From Pararhodospirillum oryzae (GTDB lineage Bacteria; Pseudomonadota; Alphaproteobacteria; Rhodospirillales; Rhodospirillaceae), in NCBI RefSeq assembly GCF_007992075.1, contig NZ_BJZO01000003.1, positions 18,865 to 82,864 of the forward strand: a stretch of DNA of 64,000 nucleotides, read 5' to 3'. The position numbers and the translations under genes are program-made. The notes beneath the pieces are model-generated. The model saw only the letters and a list, made by a program, of their open reading frames with translations, did not search any database and was not told the DNA's origin. Below are positions 8,533 through 16,698 of the stretch, piece by piece; the first letter of the stretch is position 1; the number at the start of each line of letters is the position of its first letter.

Positions 8533-9389
8533 TTTCGGGAAAAGCCCGCGTGGCCGCCGTCCTGGGCTGGCCGGTGGCCCATTCGCGTTCGCCCCGGGTG
8601 CATGGCTTCTGGCTGGCCCGGCATGGCGTGGATGGCGCCTACGTGCCGTTGGCCCTGCGACCGGAAAGCGCGATGCAAGGCCTGCGCGCCCTGCCCGCCC
8701 TGGGCCTGGCCGGCGCCAACGTCACGGTGCCCCACAAGGAAACCGCCTTTGCCGCCGCCGACCTGCTCACCGATCGCGCCCGGCGCATTGGCGCGGTCAA
8801 CACCTTGATCGTTCAAGAGGATGGCCGTCTGCTTGGGGATAACACCGACGGCTTCGGCTTTCTCGCCAACCTGGAACAGGAAGCACCGGCATGGCGCGCG
8901 AACCAGGGCCCGGCCCTGGTGATCGGGGCCGGCGGCGCGGCCCGCGCCGTGGTGGTGGCGCTGCTGGAAGCCGGCTGCCCGGCGGTGATCCTGGGCAACC
9001 GCACCCGCGAGCGGGCCGAGGCCCTGCGCCTGGCCCTGGCCGGGGTGGCGCCCGAGCTGGCGGCCCGCGTCCGGGTGGTGGACTGGGACGCCTTGCCCCC
9101 CGAGGCGGCGAACGCGGCCCTGGTGGTCAACACCACCACCCTGGGCATGGTGGGCCACCCGCCGCTTCAGGTCGATCTGGAGGCCCTGCCCGCCTCCGCG
9201 CTGGTTACCGATATCGTGTACACGCCCCTGGAAACGCCGCTGCTCGCCTGGGCCCGCGCCCGGGGCAATCCGGCGGTCGATGGCCTGGGCATGCTGTTGC
9301 ACCAGGCCCGGCCGGGGTTCGAAGCCTGGTTTGGAGTCGCGCCCTCCGTGGACGATGCCTTGCGTCGCGCGGTGCTGGAGGACCGATGA
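8529..9389 (+). CDS. aroE: Shikimate dehydrogenase
   Basis: NADPH-dependent reduction of 3-dehydroshikimate to shikimate in aromatic amino-acid synthesis. The 286-residue protein shows GWPVAHSRSPRVHGFWL (substrate-site serines), NVTVPHKE with the catalytic lysine, NTDGFGF, and the nucleotide-binding glycine motif GAGGAARAVV. The C-terminal VDGLGMLLHQARPGFEAWFG is also typical. The ATG at 8529 overlaps the maf TGA, and the aroE TGA overlaps the coaE ATG. Confidence 0.95.
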   Translation: MISGKARVAAVLGWPVAHSRSPRVHGFWLARHGVDGAYVPLALRPESAMQGLRALPALGLAGANVTVPHKETAFAAADLLTDRARRIGAVNTLIVQEDGRLLGDNTDGFGFLANLEQEAPAWRANQGPALVIGAGGAARAVVVALLEAGCPAVILGNRTRERAEALRLALAGVAPELAARVRVVDWDALPPEAANAALVVNTTTLGMVGHPPLQVDLEALPASALVTDIVYTPLETPLLAWARARGNPAVDGLGMLLHQARPGFEAWFGVAPSVDDALRRAVLEDR

Positions 9390-10078
9390 GCCGGGCCGCC
9401 CTGCTCGACCGGCTGGCGCGGCGAAGCCGCCGCGTGCGGGTGCTGGGGCTCACCGGATCCATCGGCATGGGCAAGACCACCACGGCGGCCATGGCCCGGC
9501 GCCTGGGCTGCCCGGTGCACAATGCCGACGCGGTGGTGCACGCCCTGATGCGCCCGGGCGGGCCGGCGGTGCGGCCCATCCTGGCCGCCTTTCCCACCGT
9601 GGCCGACGCGACCGGGGGCATTGATCGCAAGGCGCTGGGGCGGCTGGTGTTTGGCAATCCCTCCCAACTGCGCCGCCTGGAAAGCATCGTTCATCCCCTG
9701 GTGCGGGCCGCCGAGCGCGCCTTCCTGGCCCGGCAGGCGCGCGCGCGCCGCCCGGTGGTGGTGCTGGATATCCCCTTGCTGTTTGAAACCAAGGGGGAAA
9801 CCCGCTGCGACCGGGTGGCGGTGGTGTGGGCGCCCGAGGTCCTGCGCACGCTTCGGGTGCTGGCGCGGCCGGGGATGACGGCAAGTACCCTGGCCCATGT
9901 GCGATCGTTGCAAACGACCGAGGCGTTCAAGCGCGCCAACGCCGACGCCCTGATTCCCACCGGCCTGGGCCATCGTCCGGCCTGGGTGGCACTGCGCCGG
10001 GTGCTTCAACACATGCGCCAGGGCCCCGCGTGCCCCAGCCGGCGCCGCCTGACAAGGACCGTTCGTCCCCATGCGTGA
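9386..10078 (+). CDS. coaE: Dephospho-CoA kinase
   Basis: Last step of coenzyme A synthesis: ATP-dependent 3'-phosphorylation of dephospho-CoA. The 230-residue P-loop kinase has Walker A GLTGSIGMGKTTTA, the DADxxVH-like segment NADAVVHALM, and DIPLLFE, all standard CoaE motifs. The ATG at 9386 overlaps the aroE stop; longer upstream frames lie inside aroE and are shadows. The 3' end overlaps dnaQ by eight bases. Confidence 0.94.
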   Translation: MSRAALLDRLARRSRRVRVLGLTGSIGMGKTTTAAMARRLGCPVHNADAVVHALMRPGGPAVRPILAAFPTVADATGGIDRKALGRLVFGNPSQLRRLESIVHPLVRAAERAFLARQARARRPVVVLDIPLLFETKGETRCDRVAVVWAPEVLRTLRVLARPGMTASTLAHVRSLQTTEAFKRANADALIPTGLGHRPAWVALRRVLQHMRQGPACPSRRRLTRTVRPHA

Positions 10079-10772
10079 AATCGTTCTGGATACGGAAACC
10101 ACCGGCCTGGACCCGGCAACCGGGGACCGGCTGGTGGAAATCGGCTGCATTGAGCTGATCAATCACCTGCCCAGCGGGCAGGAACTGCACCTGTACGTCA
10201 ACCCCGAACGCGACATGCCCGAGGAAGCCTTTCGGGTTCATGGCCTGTCGGCGGCGTTCCTGGCCGACAAACCCCTGTTCGCCGAGGTGGTGGACGAGTT
10301 CCTGGAATTCATTGGCGACGCGCCGCTGATTATCCACAACGCGGCGTTCGACATGAAGTTCCTGAACGCCGAGCTGGCCCGCCTGGGCCGGCCTCCCCTG
10401 CCCCGCGAACGGGCCATCGACACCTTGCGCATGGCCCAGACCCGGTTCCCCGGCTCGCCGGCCAGCCTGGATGCCCTGTGCCGACGCTTTGGCATCGACA
10501 CCAGCTCGCGCGAGAAGCACGGGGCGCTGATCGACGTGTTGCTGCTGGCCCAGGTGTATCTGGAACTGGTGGGCGGCCGCGAGCCCGGCCTGGCCCTGGC
10601 CGCGAGCGAGGACCGCCAGGGCGCGGGTGAGCGGGTGGCGATCGAGCGCCCCTTCCGCCCTGCCCGCCCCCACGCCCCCACCCCCGAGGAACTGGAAGCC
10701 CACGCCGCGTTCGTGGGCCGGCTCAAGGGGGCGCTGTGGACCCGCGAGGCGGAGACGGGCAGCGGGGGATAA
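10071..10772 (+). CDS. dnaQ: DNA polymerase III epsilon subunit (proofreading exonuclease)
   Basis: 3'-5' exonuclease of the replicative polymerase. The 233-residue protein has ExoI REIVLDTETTGLDP (Asp7, Glu9), ExoII HNAAFDMKFLNAEL and ExoIII-epsilon with the catalytic His in KHGALIDVLLLAQVY. The QL[SD]LF-type clamp-binding end was not recognised. It starts inside the coaE 3' end, which implies co-translation. Together with maf, aroE and coaE it forms the conserved rightward block beside oriC. Confidence 0.95.
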   Translation: MREIVLDTETTGLDPATGDRLVEIGCIELINHLPSGQELHLYVNPERDMPEEAFRVHGLSAAFLADKPLFAEVVDEFLEFIGDAPLIIHNAAFDMKFLNAELARLGRPPLPRERAIDTLRMAQTRFPGSPASLDALCRRFGIDTSSREKHGALIDVLLLAQVYLELVGGREPGLALAASEDRQGAGERVAIERPFRPARPHAPTPEELEAHAAFVGRLKGALWTREAETGSGG

Positions 10773-10804
10773 GGGAGGCGGGAGGAACAACCGATTCTTG
10801 CGCC

Positions 10805-12031
10805 TTAAACTCCTTTTTCCGCGTCTGGAAAGTGCTTCCTGATTTCCTTGTGCCCGACCAGATGGGTTAGGGCGCGATAGTCTTTTTTCTCGTATCGGAA
10901 CCGTCCTGCCACGATGGCCGGATGGATTTGCAAGGAACTGGCAAGAACTTTGATATCGTTGGGGCATCCCGTCTGGAAGGCTGTCGATGACCGCCATGTG
11001 TGTTCATCGATCAAGGCATCCCGGGCCATGTCATCGGCGGCTTGCTCGATGCTGTCGAGCCCGTCTCCGTTAAGGTCGAGGTCATCGAAGAACGGGTCGC
11101 CGCCGTTTCCATCCAGATGCAACCCGACGTGGGCCAATTCGTGAGCGAGACAGAACCAAAAGTTATCGATTCTGTCGTGCCGCACGGTTAAGGCGATCAA
11201 GGGGTTCCCATCGGCTGCCCACATCGCGGCCCCATCCAAGTGAGTACGCGGCAGGCGATGAAGCACCACAAAATGAATGCCACTTTTTCCAAGAAAATCC
11301 TGAACCTGCCGAGGTCCTTCATCCAGGTAACTTAATTGAACGGCTCTTCGGATAAAATCGACCGTGACCGTCCCCGGCCGGTAGGCACAAGAGAGTGGTT
11401 TTTTGTTTGACAGCTCCATGACCCGCGCTTGCCAGGCGGACAGCGCGTAGCGGTCCATCTCGGCGCCACTGCGGATGATTTGACGCAGCCAAGCGGGGCG
11501 CAGGCTGCCCGGGCTGGCCCGCTCGAACAATCCTCGGATCAGTTCCTCGGCGCACTCCCTGGCTTCATGCACGGTTCCCTCGAAGCCGTCGAACCATCCG
11601 GCCTTGCGCATGGCGGCAACCGGGAACTTCGACCACTCGATGGCGGGCGTTTCCTGGGGGAATTCGGCCCCCTCTTTTTGAAGAAAAACCTCGGCAGGGA
11701 TGCCCAATCCACTGTGGAGGGCGCGAGCCATTTTCAGGGTCAAGGGGCGCTTCCCCGCCAGGACTTCCGACACCCGGGCGGCACTGCCGATGTAGGGCAC
11801 AAGGTCGCGGGGGCGCAAATTCATCTGGTCCATGCGAAACGCGATCGCTTCAGCCACGCTGGGCAGCCCGATGGGGAAAGCCTTGTCCTCGTACATCTCG
11901 ATCAAGGTTGCGAGAAGTTCCAGCTCGTCCCCTTCGGGAGTGCCGGGCTCCGCCTCCATCAACCGATCGATACGTTCAAGGGCTGCTTCGTAATCCTCGG
12001 GATTTTTGATAAGCCGAATGGTCATGTTCAT
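10805..12031 (-). CDS. HigA-type antitoxin fused to an ImmA/IrrE-like peptidase domain
   Basis: 408 residues in two parts. The N-terminal ~110 residues resemble HigA antitoxins: an acidic helical start (LERIDRLMEAEPGTPEGDE) and a helix-turn-helix around LRPRDLVPYIGSAARVSEVL and GKRPLTLKMARALHSGLGIP. The C-terminal half carries the metallopeptidase motif HELAHVGLHLDG (HExxH) followed by an acidic EQAADDMARDALI helix, as in ImmA/IrrE-type proteins. Its start overlaps the stop of the upstream toxin-like gene by ATGA, so the two are co-translated. The role is inferred: repressor/antitoxin of the pair, with the peptidase domain possibly acting in stress-induced derepression or toxin control. Confidence 0.82.
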   Translation of the reverse strand: MNMTIRLIKNPEDYEAALERIDRLMEAEPGTPEGDELELLATLIEMYEDKAFPIGLPSVAEAIAFRMDQMNLRPRDLVPYIGSAARVSEVLAGKRPLTLKMARALHSGLGIPAEVFLQKEGAEFPQETPAIEWSKFPVAAMRKAGWFDGFEGTVHEARECAEELIRGLFERASPGSLRPAWLRQIIRSGAEMDRYALSAWQARVMELSNKKPLSCAYRPGTVTVDFIRRAVQLSYLDEGPRQVQDFLGKSGIHFVVLHRLPRTHLDGAAMWAADGNPLIALTVRHDRIDNFWFCLAHELAHVGLHLDGNGGDPFFDDLDLNGDGLDSIEQAADDMARDALIDEHTWRSSTAFQTGCPNDIKVLASSLQIHPAIVAGRFRYEKKDYRALTHLVGHKEIRKHFPDAEKGV

Positions 12032-12330
12032 TTGATAAGCTCCGCATCTATATCGTCATACTCCCTGTGGGTACCAATAAACCTGATATAGACAACACCG
12101 CTTTTATAATTAATTTCGACGATAAGCCTGTATTTGTTTCCCCTTATATTGAAAACGACGCGCCCCCCTTTCAGGGTGCTTGCTGTTCCGTATTTGGATT
12201 TTATGTCAGCGGGATCATTCCAGTGCGCTGTCTTTGCTTCCCGATACCACGCTTCCAGGGCTGGCTGGGCATCCTCGCATCCGGGGCGCTCCCAAAAATC
12301 AATCAATGCCTTGCGCTTGATAACGTGCAT
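12028..12330 (-). CDS. higB: HigB-type mRNA interferase toxin
   Basis: A 100-residue basic protein that begins MHVIKRKALIDFWER and contains AWYREAKTAHW and GGRVVFNIRGNKYRLIVEI, the recognisable core of HigB/RelE-superfamily toxins of the HigB_toxin family. These cleave mRNA, usually on ribosomes. The ATG at 12330 matches the family N-terminus. The longer frame to 12456 would run through the palindrome and promoter-like elements and is rejected. Toxin precedes antitoxin, the order expected for higBA. Confidence 0.88.
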   Translation of the reverse strand: MHVIKRKALIDFWERPGCEDAQPALEAWYREAKTAHWNDPADIKSKYGTASTLKGGRVVFNIRGNKYRLIVEINYKSGVVYIRFIGTHREYDDIDAELIK

Positions 12331-12360
12331 CGAAACGAAGCCCCGGACGACCGCATCGGA

Positions 12361-12413
12361 GATATAGGCGTTCCCAAGTTTTTGATCAATGAGAACGTTC
12401 CCATTTTGGGAAC
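12361..12413 (-). promoter_or_regulatory. Putative higBA promoter with palindromic operator
   Basis: A 7-bp palindrome GTTCCCA (12397-12403) / TGGGAAC (12407-12413) stands upstream of higB, and the half-site GTTCCCA recurs at 12370-12376. On the minus strand the second half-site falls in the 17-base spacer between a -35-like TTGATC and a -10-like TATATC (12361-12366). Binding of the HigA-type HTH here would block transcription. The element assignment is inference. Confidence 0.55.
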
Positions 12414-12488
12414 TTTGACTTCTCGACTCCACAATAAGGCATGACCTGAAGCCCATGGCACGGGCCAGGGCACTCCCGCCGCCTTGGT

Positions 12489-12511
12489 CTGGGGAGGCCG
12501 TGCCTCCCCAG
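12489..12511 (-). terminator. Stem-loop after polA
   Basis: Perfect 10-bp stem CTGGGGAGGC / GCCTCCCCAG with a 3-base loop, just past the polA stop on the minus strand. It has no T-run, so it is a stable 3' end or a Rho-assisted stop. Confidence 0.5.
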
Positions 12512-12516
12512 CCTTC

Positions 12517-15318
12517 TTAATGCGCTTCCGCCCACGAGGGGCCCACGCCCACGTCCACGTCCAGGGGGACGGTGGTCACGCCCTGGGCGTCGGTCAGGGC
12601 GACGGTGGTGCTCATCACCCGGCGCACGGTGTCGCGGGTGGCGTCGATCTCGGCTTCGGGGACTTCCAAAACCAGTTCGTCGTGCACCTGAAGCAACAGG
12701 CGCGCCCCCAGGCCGGCCTCGCTCAGGGCATCGGGCAGGCGGATCATGGCCCGCTTGATGATGTCGGCGGCGCCCCCCTGGATCGGGGCGTTGATCGCCT
12801 GGCGCTCGGCGAAGGCGCGGGCGGCGGGGTTGCGGTCGTTGATTCCGGGAATGGGGATGCGCCGGCCAAAGGGCGTTTCCACGAAGCCCTGGGCCCGGGC
12901 CTGCTCCTTGATCGTTTCCATGAAGGTCTGGATTTCGGGGAAGCGGGCCATGTAGGCGGCGATGAAGGCGCCCGCCTCGCCCCGCGAAATGCCGAGCTGA
13001 ACCGCGAGCCCATGGGCGCTGATGCCGTACAGGATGCCAAAGTTGATGGCCTTGGCCCGGCGGCGCACCATCGGGTCCATGCCCTCCAGCGGCACGCCAA
13101 ACACCTGGGCGGCGGTGATCGCGTGGATATCCTGGCCCTGGGCGAAGGCCTCGCGCAAGGCGCGGATGGCGGCGACGTGGGCCACCAGGCGCAGCTCGAT
13201 TTGCGAGTAGTCGGCGCTCATCAGGCAAAAGCCGGGAGGGGCCACGAAGGCTTCCCGGATCTTGCGCCCGTCTTCCGAGCGAATCGGGATGTTTTGCAAA
13301 TTCGGGTCGTTGGACGACAGCCGGCCGGTGGTGGTCACGCTCAGGCTGTAGGTGGTGTGCACCCGCCCCGTGGCGCGGTCGATGTCCTCGACCAGGGCAT
13401 CGGTGTAGGTGCTTTTCAGCTTGGCGTACTGGCGCCAGTCCAGCACCAGCGCCGGCAGGGCGTGCCCTTCCCCGGCCAGGGTGTCCAGCACCTGGGCATC
13501 GGTGGACCACGCCCCGGTCTTGCTGCTGCGCTTGCCGCCGGGCAGGCCCATGTCGTCGAACAGCACTTCGCCCAGCTGCTTGGGGCTGGCCACGTTGAAG
13601 GGCCGGCCGGCCAGGGCGTGGATTTCGGTTTCAAGGTCGGCCATGCGCCGCGCGAATTCCCCTGAGAGGGTTTTCAGGCGCACGGCATCCACCACCACGC
13701 CGGTTTGTTCCATCCTGGCCAGGATCGGGATCATCGGCCGGTCCAGGGTTTCGTACACCCGCACCAGCCGCGCCGCCAGCAGGGCTTGGCGCAAGACCAC
13801 GTGCAGGCGCAAGGTCACGTCGGCGTCCTCGGCGGCGTAGCGCACGGCCTGATCCAGGGGCACCAGATCGAAGGTGATCTGGTTCTTGCCCTTGCCGCAC
13901 ACCGCTTCGAAGGGGATCGTCGTGCGCCCCAGGTGGCGCTGGGCCAGCTCGTCCATGCCGTGGCCGTGGCGGCTGCCATCGATCACGAACGACAGCACCA
14001 TGGTGTCGTCCAGCGGGGTCACGGTATCGAGGCCGGCGCCCGCCAGCACATGCAGATCGAACTTGATGTTGTGGCCGACCTTCAGCACCGAGGGGTCGGC
14101 AAGGAGGGCGCCGAGGCGGGCCAGGGCCTTGTCTTTGTCTTCAATGTTGGTCACGGCCGCGCCGGCGCCCTCGCCCTCCAGGTCCAGGCCCTCGGTCTTG
14201 GGCGCCCGATGGGCAAAGGGGATGTAGCAGGCCCGGCCCGGACGGGGCGCCAGCGACACGCCGACCAAGGTGGCATGGCGGGCCTTGAGCGAATTCGTTT
14301 CCGTGTCCACCGCCACCACGCCACTGGCGTGGGCCTCGGCGATCCAGGCATCCAGGTCTTCCAAGGTGGTGACCAGGTGGTAATCGTCGGGCACGCTTTC
14401 CACGCCCTGGGCAACCGCCGCCGGAGTGTCGGGGCTGGCCGGGTCGGGGGCGGTGTCCAGGGTTGCCTCCACCCTTTTCAGCAGCGAGCGAAAGCCGTTT
14501 TCGGTCAGGAAGGAGCGCACCACCCCCGGATCGGGGGCGCCCAGCGCGAAATCCTCCAGGGTTTCGCTGACCTCCACGTCGTCGCGCAACGTCACGAGCC
14601 GGCGCGACAGGCGGGCGTTGTCGGCGTGCTCCAGCAGCGACTGGCGGCGCTTGGGCTGGGGAATCTCGCCCGCGCGGGCCAGCAGGGTTTCCAGATCGCC
14701 GTAGGTGGTGATCAGCTGGGCGGCGGTCTTCACCCCGATCCCGGGCACGCCGGGCACGTTATCCACCGGATCGCCGGCCAGGGCCTGGACATCCACCACC
14801 TTGTCGGGGTCCACGCCGAATTTCTCGCGCACTTCGTCGGGTCCGATGGCGCGGTTCTTCATGGGGTCGAGCAGCGACACCCCGTCGCGGACCAGCTGCA
14901 TCAGGTCCTTGTCCGACGACACGATCACCACCTGGGCCCCGGTAGCGCGGGCGCGGGCGGCATAGGTGGCGATCAGGTCGTCCGCCTCCAGGCCCTCGCG
15001 TTCCAGGCACGGCACGTTGAACGCCCGCACCGCCTCGCGGATCAGCGGAAACTGGGGGATCAGGTCGGCGGGCGGATCGGGGCGCTGGGCCTTGTAGGCG
15101 GGATAAATCTCGTTGCGAAAGGTGTGGCGCCCGGCGTCGAACAGCACGGCCAGGTGGGTGGCCTTCATGTCGGCCAGCAGCTTCAACAGCATGGTGGTGA
15201 AGCCATACACCGCGTTTACCGGGGTGCCGTCGGGCCGGCTCATCGGCGGCAAGCTGTGGTAGGCCCGGAAAATGTATCCGGAGCCATCCACGAGCATAAG
15301 GGTTGGGGGCGCGGTCAT
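12517..15318 (-). CDS. polA: DNA polymerase I
   Basis: Repair and primer-removal polymerase of 933 residues with all three classic domains. The 5'-3' exonuclease is at about 1-290 (LMLVDGSGYIFRAYHSLPP, EADDLIATYA, SSDKDLMQLV). The 3'-5' exonuclease at about 325-515 keeps its acidic residues (VVAVDTETNSL, HNIKFDLHVL, YAAEDADVTLRL), so proofreading looks intact. The polymerase is at about 540-930 (MSADYSQIELRL, LLQVHDELVLEVPE). The ATG at 15318 is used because the protein then begins MTAPPTLMLVDGSG; an upstream frame adds nine unlikely residues. A terminator at 15347-15373 separates it from the M16 gene upstream. Confidence 0.97.
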   Translation of the reverse strand: MTAPPTLMLVDGSGYIFRAYHSLPPMSRPDGTPVNAVYGFTTMLLKLLADMKATHLAVLFDAGRHTFRNEIYPAYKAQRPDPPADLIPQFPLIREAVRAFNVPCLEREGLEADDLIATYAARARATGAQVVIVSSDKDLMQLVRDGVSLLDPMKNRAIGPDEVREKFGVDPDKVVDVQALAGDPVDNVPGVPGIGVKTAAQLITTYGDLETLLARAGEIPQPKRRQSLLEHADNARLSRRLVTLRDDVEVSETLEDFALGAPDPGVVRSFLTENGFRSLLKRVEATLDTAPDPASPDTPAAVAQGVESVPDDYHLVTTLEDLDAWIAEAHASGVVAVDTETNSLKARHATLVGVSLAPRPGRACYIPFAHRAPKTEGLDLEGEGAGAAVTNIEDKDKALARLGALLADPSVLKVGHNIKFDLHVLAGAGLDTVTPLDDTMVLSFVIDGSRHGHGMDELAQRHLGRTTIPFEAVCGKGKNQITFDLVPLDQAVRYAAEDADVTLRLHVVLRQALLAARLVRVYETLDRPMIPILARMEQTGVVVDAVRLKTLSGEFARRMADLETEIHALAGRPFNVASPKQLGEVLFDDMGLPGGKRSSKTGAWSTDAQVLDTLAGEGHALPALVLDWRQYAKLKSTYTDALVEDIDRATGRVHTTYSLSVTTTGRLSSNDPNLQNIPIRSEDGRKIREAFVAPPGFCLMSADYSQIELRLVAHVAAIRALREAFAQGQDIHAITAAQVFGVPLEGMDPMVRRRAKAINFGILYGISAHGLAVQLGISRGEAGAFIAAYMARFPEIQTFMETIKEQARAQGFVETPFGRRIPIPGINDRNPAARAFAERQAINAPIQGGAADIIKRAMIRLPDALSEAGLGARLLLQVHDELVLEVPEAEIDATRDTVRRVMSTTVALTDAQGVTTVPLDVDVGVGPSWAEAH

Positions 15319-15346
15319 GGCTCGGGGTTCCCGTTGAAAAAACACG

Positions 15347-15373
15347 AAAAAAGGGCGGAGCCGTGCCCCGCCC
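15347..15373 (-). terminator. Rho-independent terminator after the M16 peptidase gene
   Basis: On the minus strand the stem GGGCGG/CCGCCC (15368-15373 and 15353-15358) is followed by six T residues (15347-15352). It closes the thrC-M16 transcript before polA. Confidence 0.75.
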
Positions 15374-15429
15374 CCTATTTTAGGGTGTTGCCTTGCGCGA
15401 AGGGGCCGTGTTCGCGCGGCCCCGCTGGT

Positions 15430-16698
15430 TCAAGGCCGCAAGCGCGCGATCAGGGCTTCGTTGCTTTCCACTTTCGACAGCGGGCCAATCACCGCGACGG
15501 TGGGCGGCGTGGCCAGCAGGCGCCGGGCGCAGGCGATCACCTCGTCGGGGGTCACGGCGTCGAGCTTTTCGATGGTTTCGGTGATCGAGATCGGCCGCCC
15601 GTGCACCTGGATCTGGCGCGCCAGATGTTCGCAGCGCGACGAGGTGCTTTCCATCGACATCAGCAAGCTGGCCTTCAACTGGGCGCGGGCCCGGTTGACT
15701 TCCTCGGGGGTGACGCCAACCCCCACCGCCAGGGTTTCGTCGCACAGCACCGGGATCAGCTCGGCGATCTCTTCCTCGCCGGTGCCGGCGTAGATGCCAT
15801 ACAGGCCGGTATCCTGGTAGCTGGCGGTGAAGCTGTACACCGAGTAGGCCAGGCCCCGCTTTTCGCGGATTTCCTGGAACAGGCGCGACGACATGCCGCC
15901 CCCGTGCAGCGTGGCCAGGATCGACAGGGGATAGTAGTCGTCATCCAGGTTCGAGATCCCCTCGAACCCCACCACCAGGTGCACCTGTTCCAGGTCGCGG
16001 TCCTCGCGGTAGGCGCCCCCGGCGTAGCGCCCCGGTTCCTCGGCCACCGGGCCGCCGTCGGGCAACTGCGAGAAATGACGGCCGACCGCCTCGACGAAGG
16101 CGTCGTGCTCAATGTTGCCCGAGGCCGCCACCACCATGCGCCCGGGGGCGTAGGTCGAGCGCAGGTAGCCATCGATGGTTTCGCGGGTCAGGCTGCGCAC
16201 CACCGACACAGTGCCCAGCACCGGACGGCCCAGGGCTTGGCCGGGGAAGGCCGCTTCCTGGAAATAATCGAAGATGATGTCGTCGGGGGTATCGATCGCC
16301 TGGTGGATTTCCTGAACCACCACTTCGCGCTCGCGGCCCAGTTCCTCGGCATCGAACACCGAGTTTTGCAGGATATCGCCCAGGATATCCAAGGCGAGGT
16401 CGGTATCGTAGCGCAGCACCCGGGCATAGTAGGCCGTGTTGTCGCGGCTGGTGTAGGCGTTCAGATGACCGCCCACGGCCTCGATTTCCTCGGCGATCTC
16501 GCGGGCATTGCGCCGGCCCGTGCCCTTGAACGCCATGTGCTCCAGAAGGTGCGACACGCCGTTGACGGCCGGGCTTTCGTGGCGCGTGCCGGTGGCCACC
16601 CAGGCCCCCAGGGTCACGCTTTCGACCGTGGCCACCTTGTCGGTCGCGACCACCAGGCCACTGGGCAAGGTGGTGACGCGGACGTCTTCCTTGATCAT
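15430..16698 (-). CDS. M16 (insulinase-family) zinc peptidase
   Basis: A 422-residue M16 peptidase related to the mitochondrial processing peptidase beta subunit and common in Alphaproteobacteria. The inverted zinc motif HLLEH is at residues 50-54, with the downstream acidic helix REREVVVQEIHQ supplying the third ligand. The C-terminal half has the GGGMSSRLFQEIREKRGLAY segment typical of the family. No signal peptide is seen, so it is probably cytoplasmic. Its ATG overlaps the thrC stop, an arrangement of thrC plus M16 peptidase seen in relatives. The substrate is unknown. Confidence 0.93.
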   Translation of the reverse strand: MIKEDVRVTTLPSGLVVATDKVATVESVTLGAWVATGTRHESPAVNGVSHLLEHMAFKGTGRRNAREIAEEIEAVGGHLNAYTSRDNTAYYARVLRYDTDLALDILGDILQNSVFDAEELGREREVVVQEIHQAIDTPDDIIFDYFQEAAFPGQALGRPVLGTVSVVRSLTRETIDGYLRSTYAPGRMVVAASGNIEHDAFVEAVGRHFSQLPDGGPVAEEPGRYAGGAYREDRDLEQVHLVVGFEGISNLDDDYYPLSILATLHGGGMSSRLFQEIREKRGLAYSVYSFTASYQDTGLYGIYAGTGEEEIAELIPVLCDETLAVGVGVTPEEVNRARAQLKASLLMSMESTSSRCEHLARQIQVHGRPISITETIEKLDAVTPDEVIACARRLLATPPTVAVIGPLSKVESNEALIARLRP

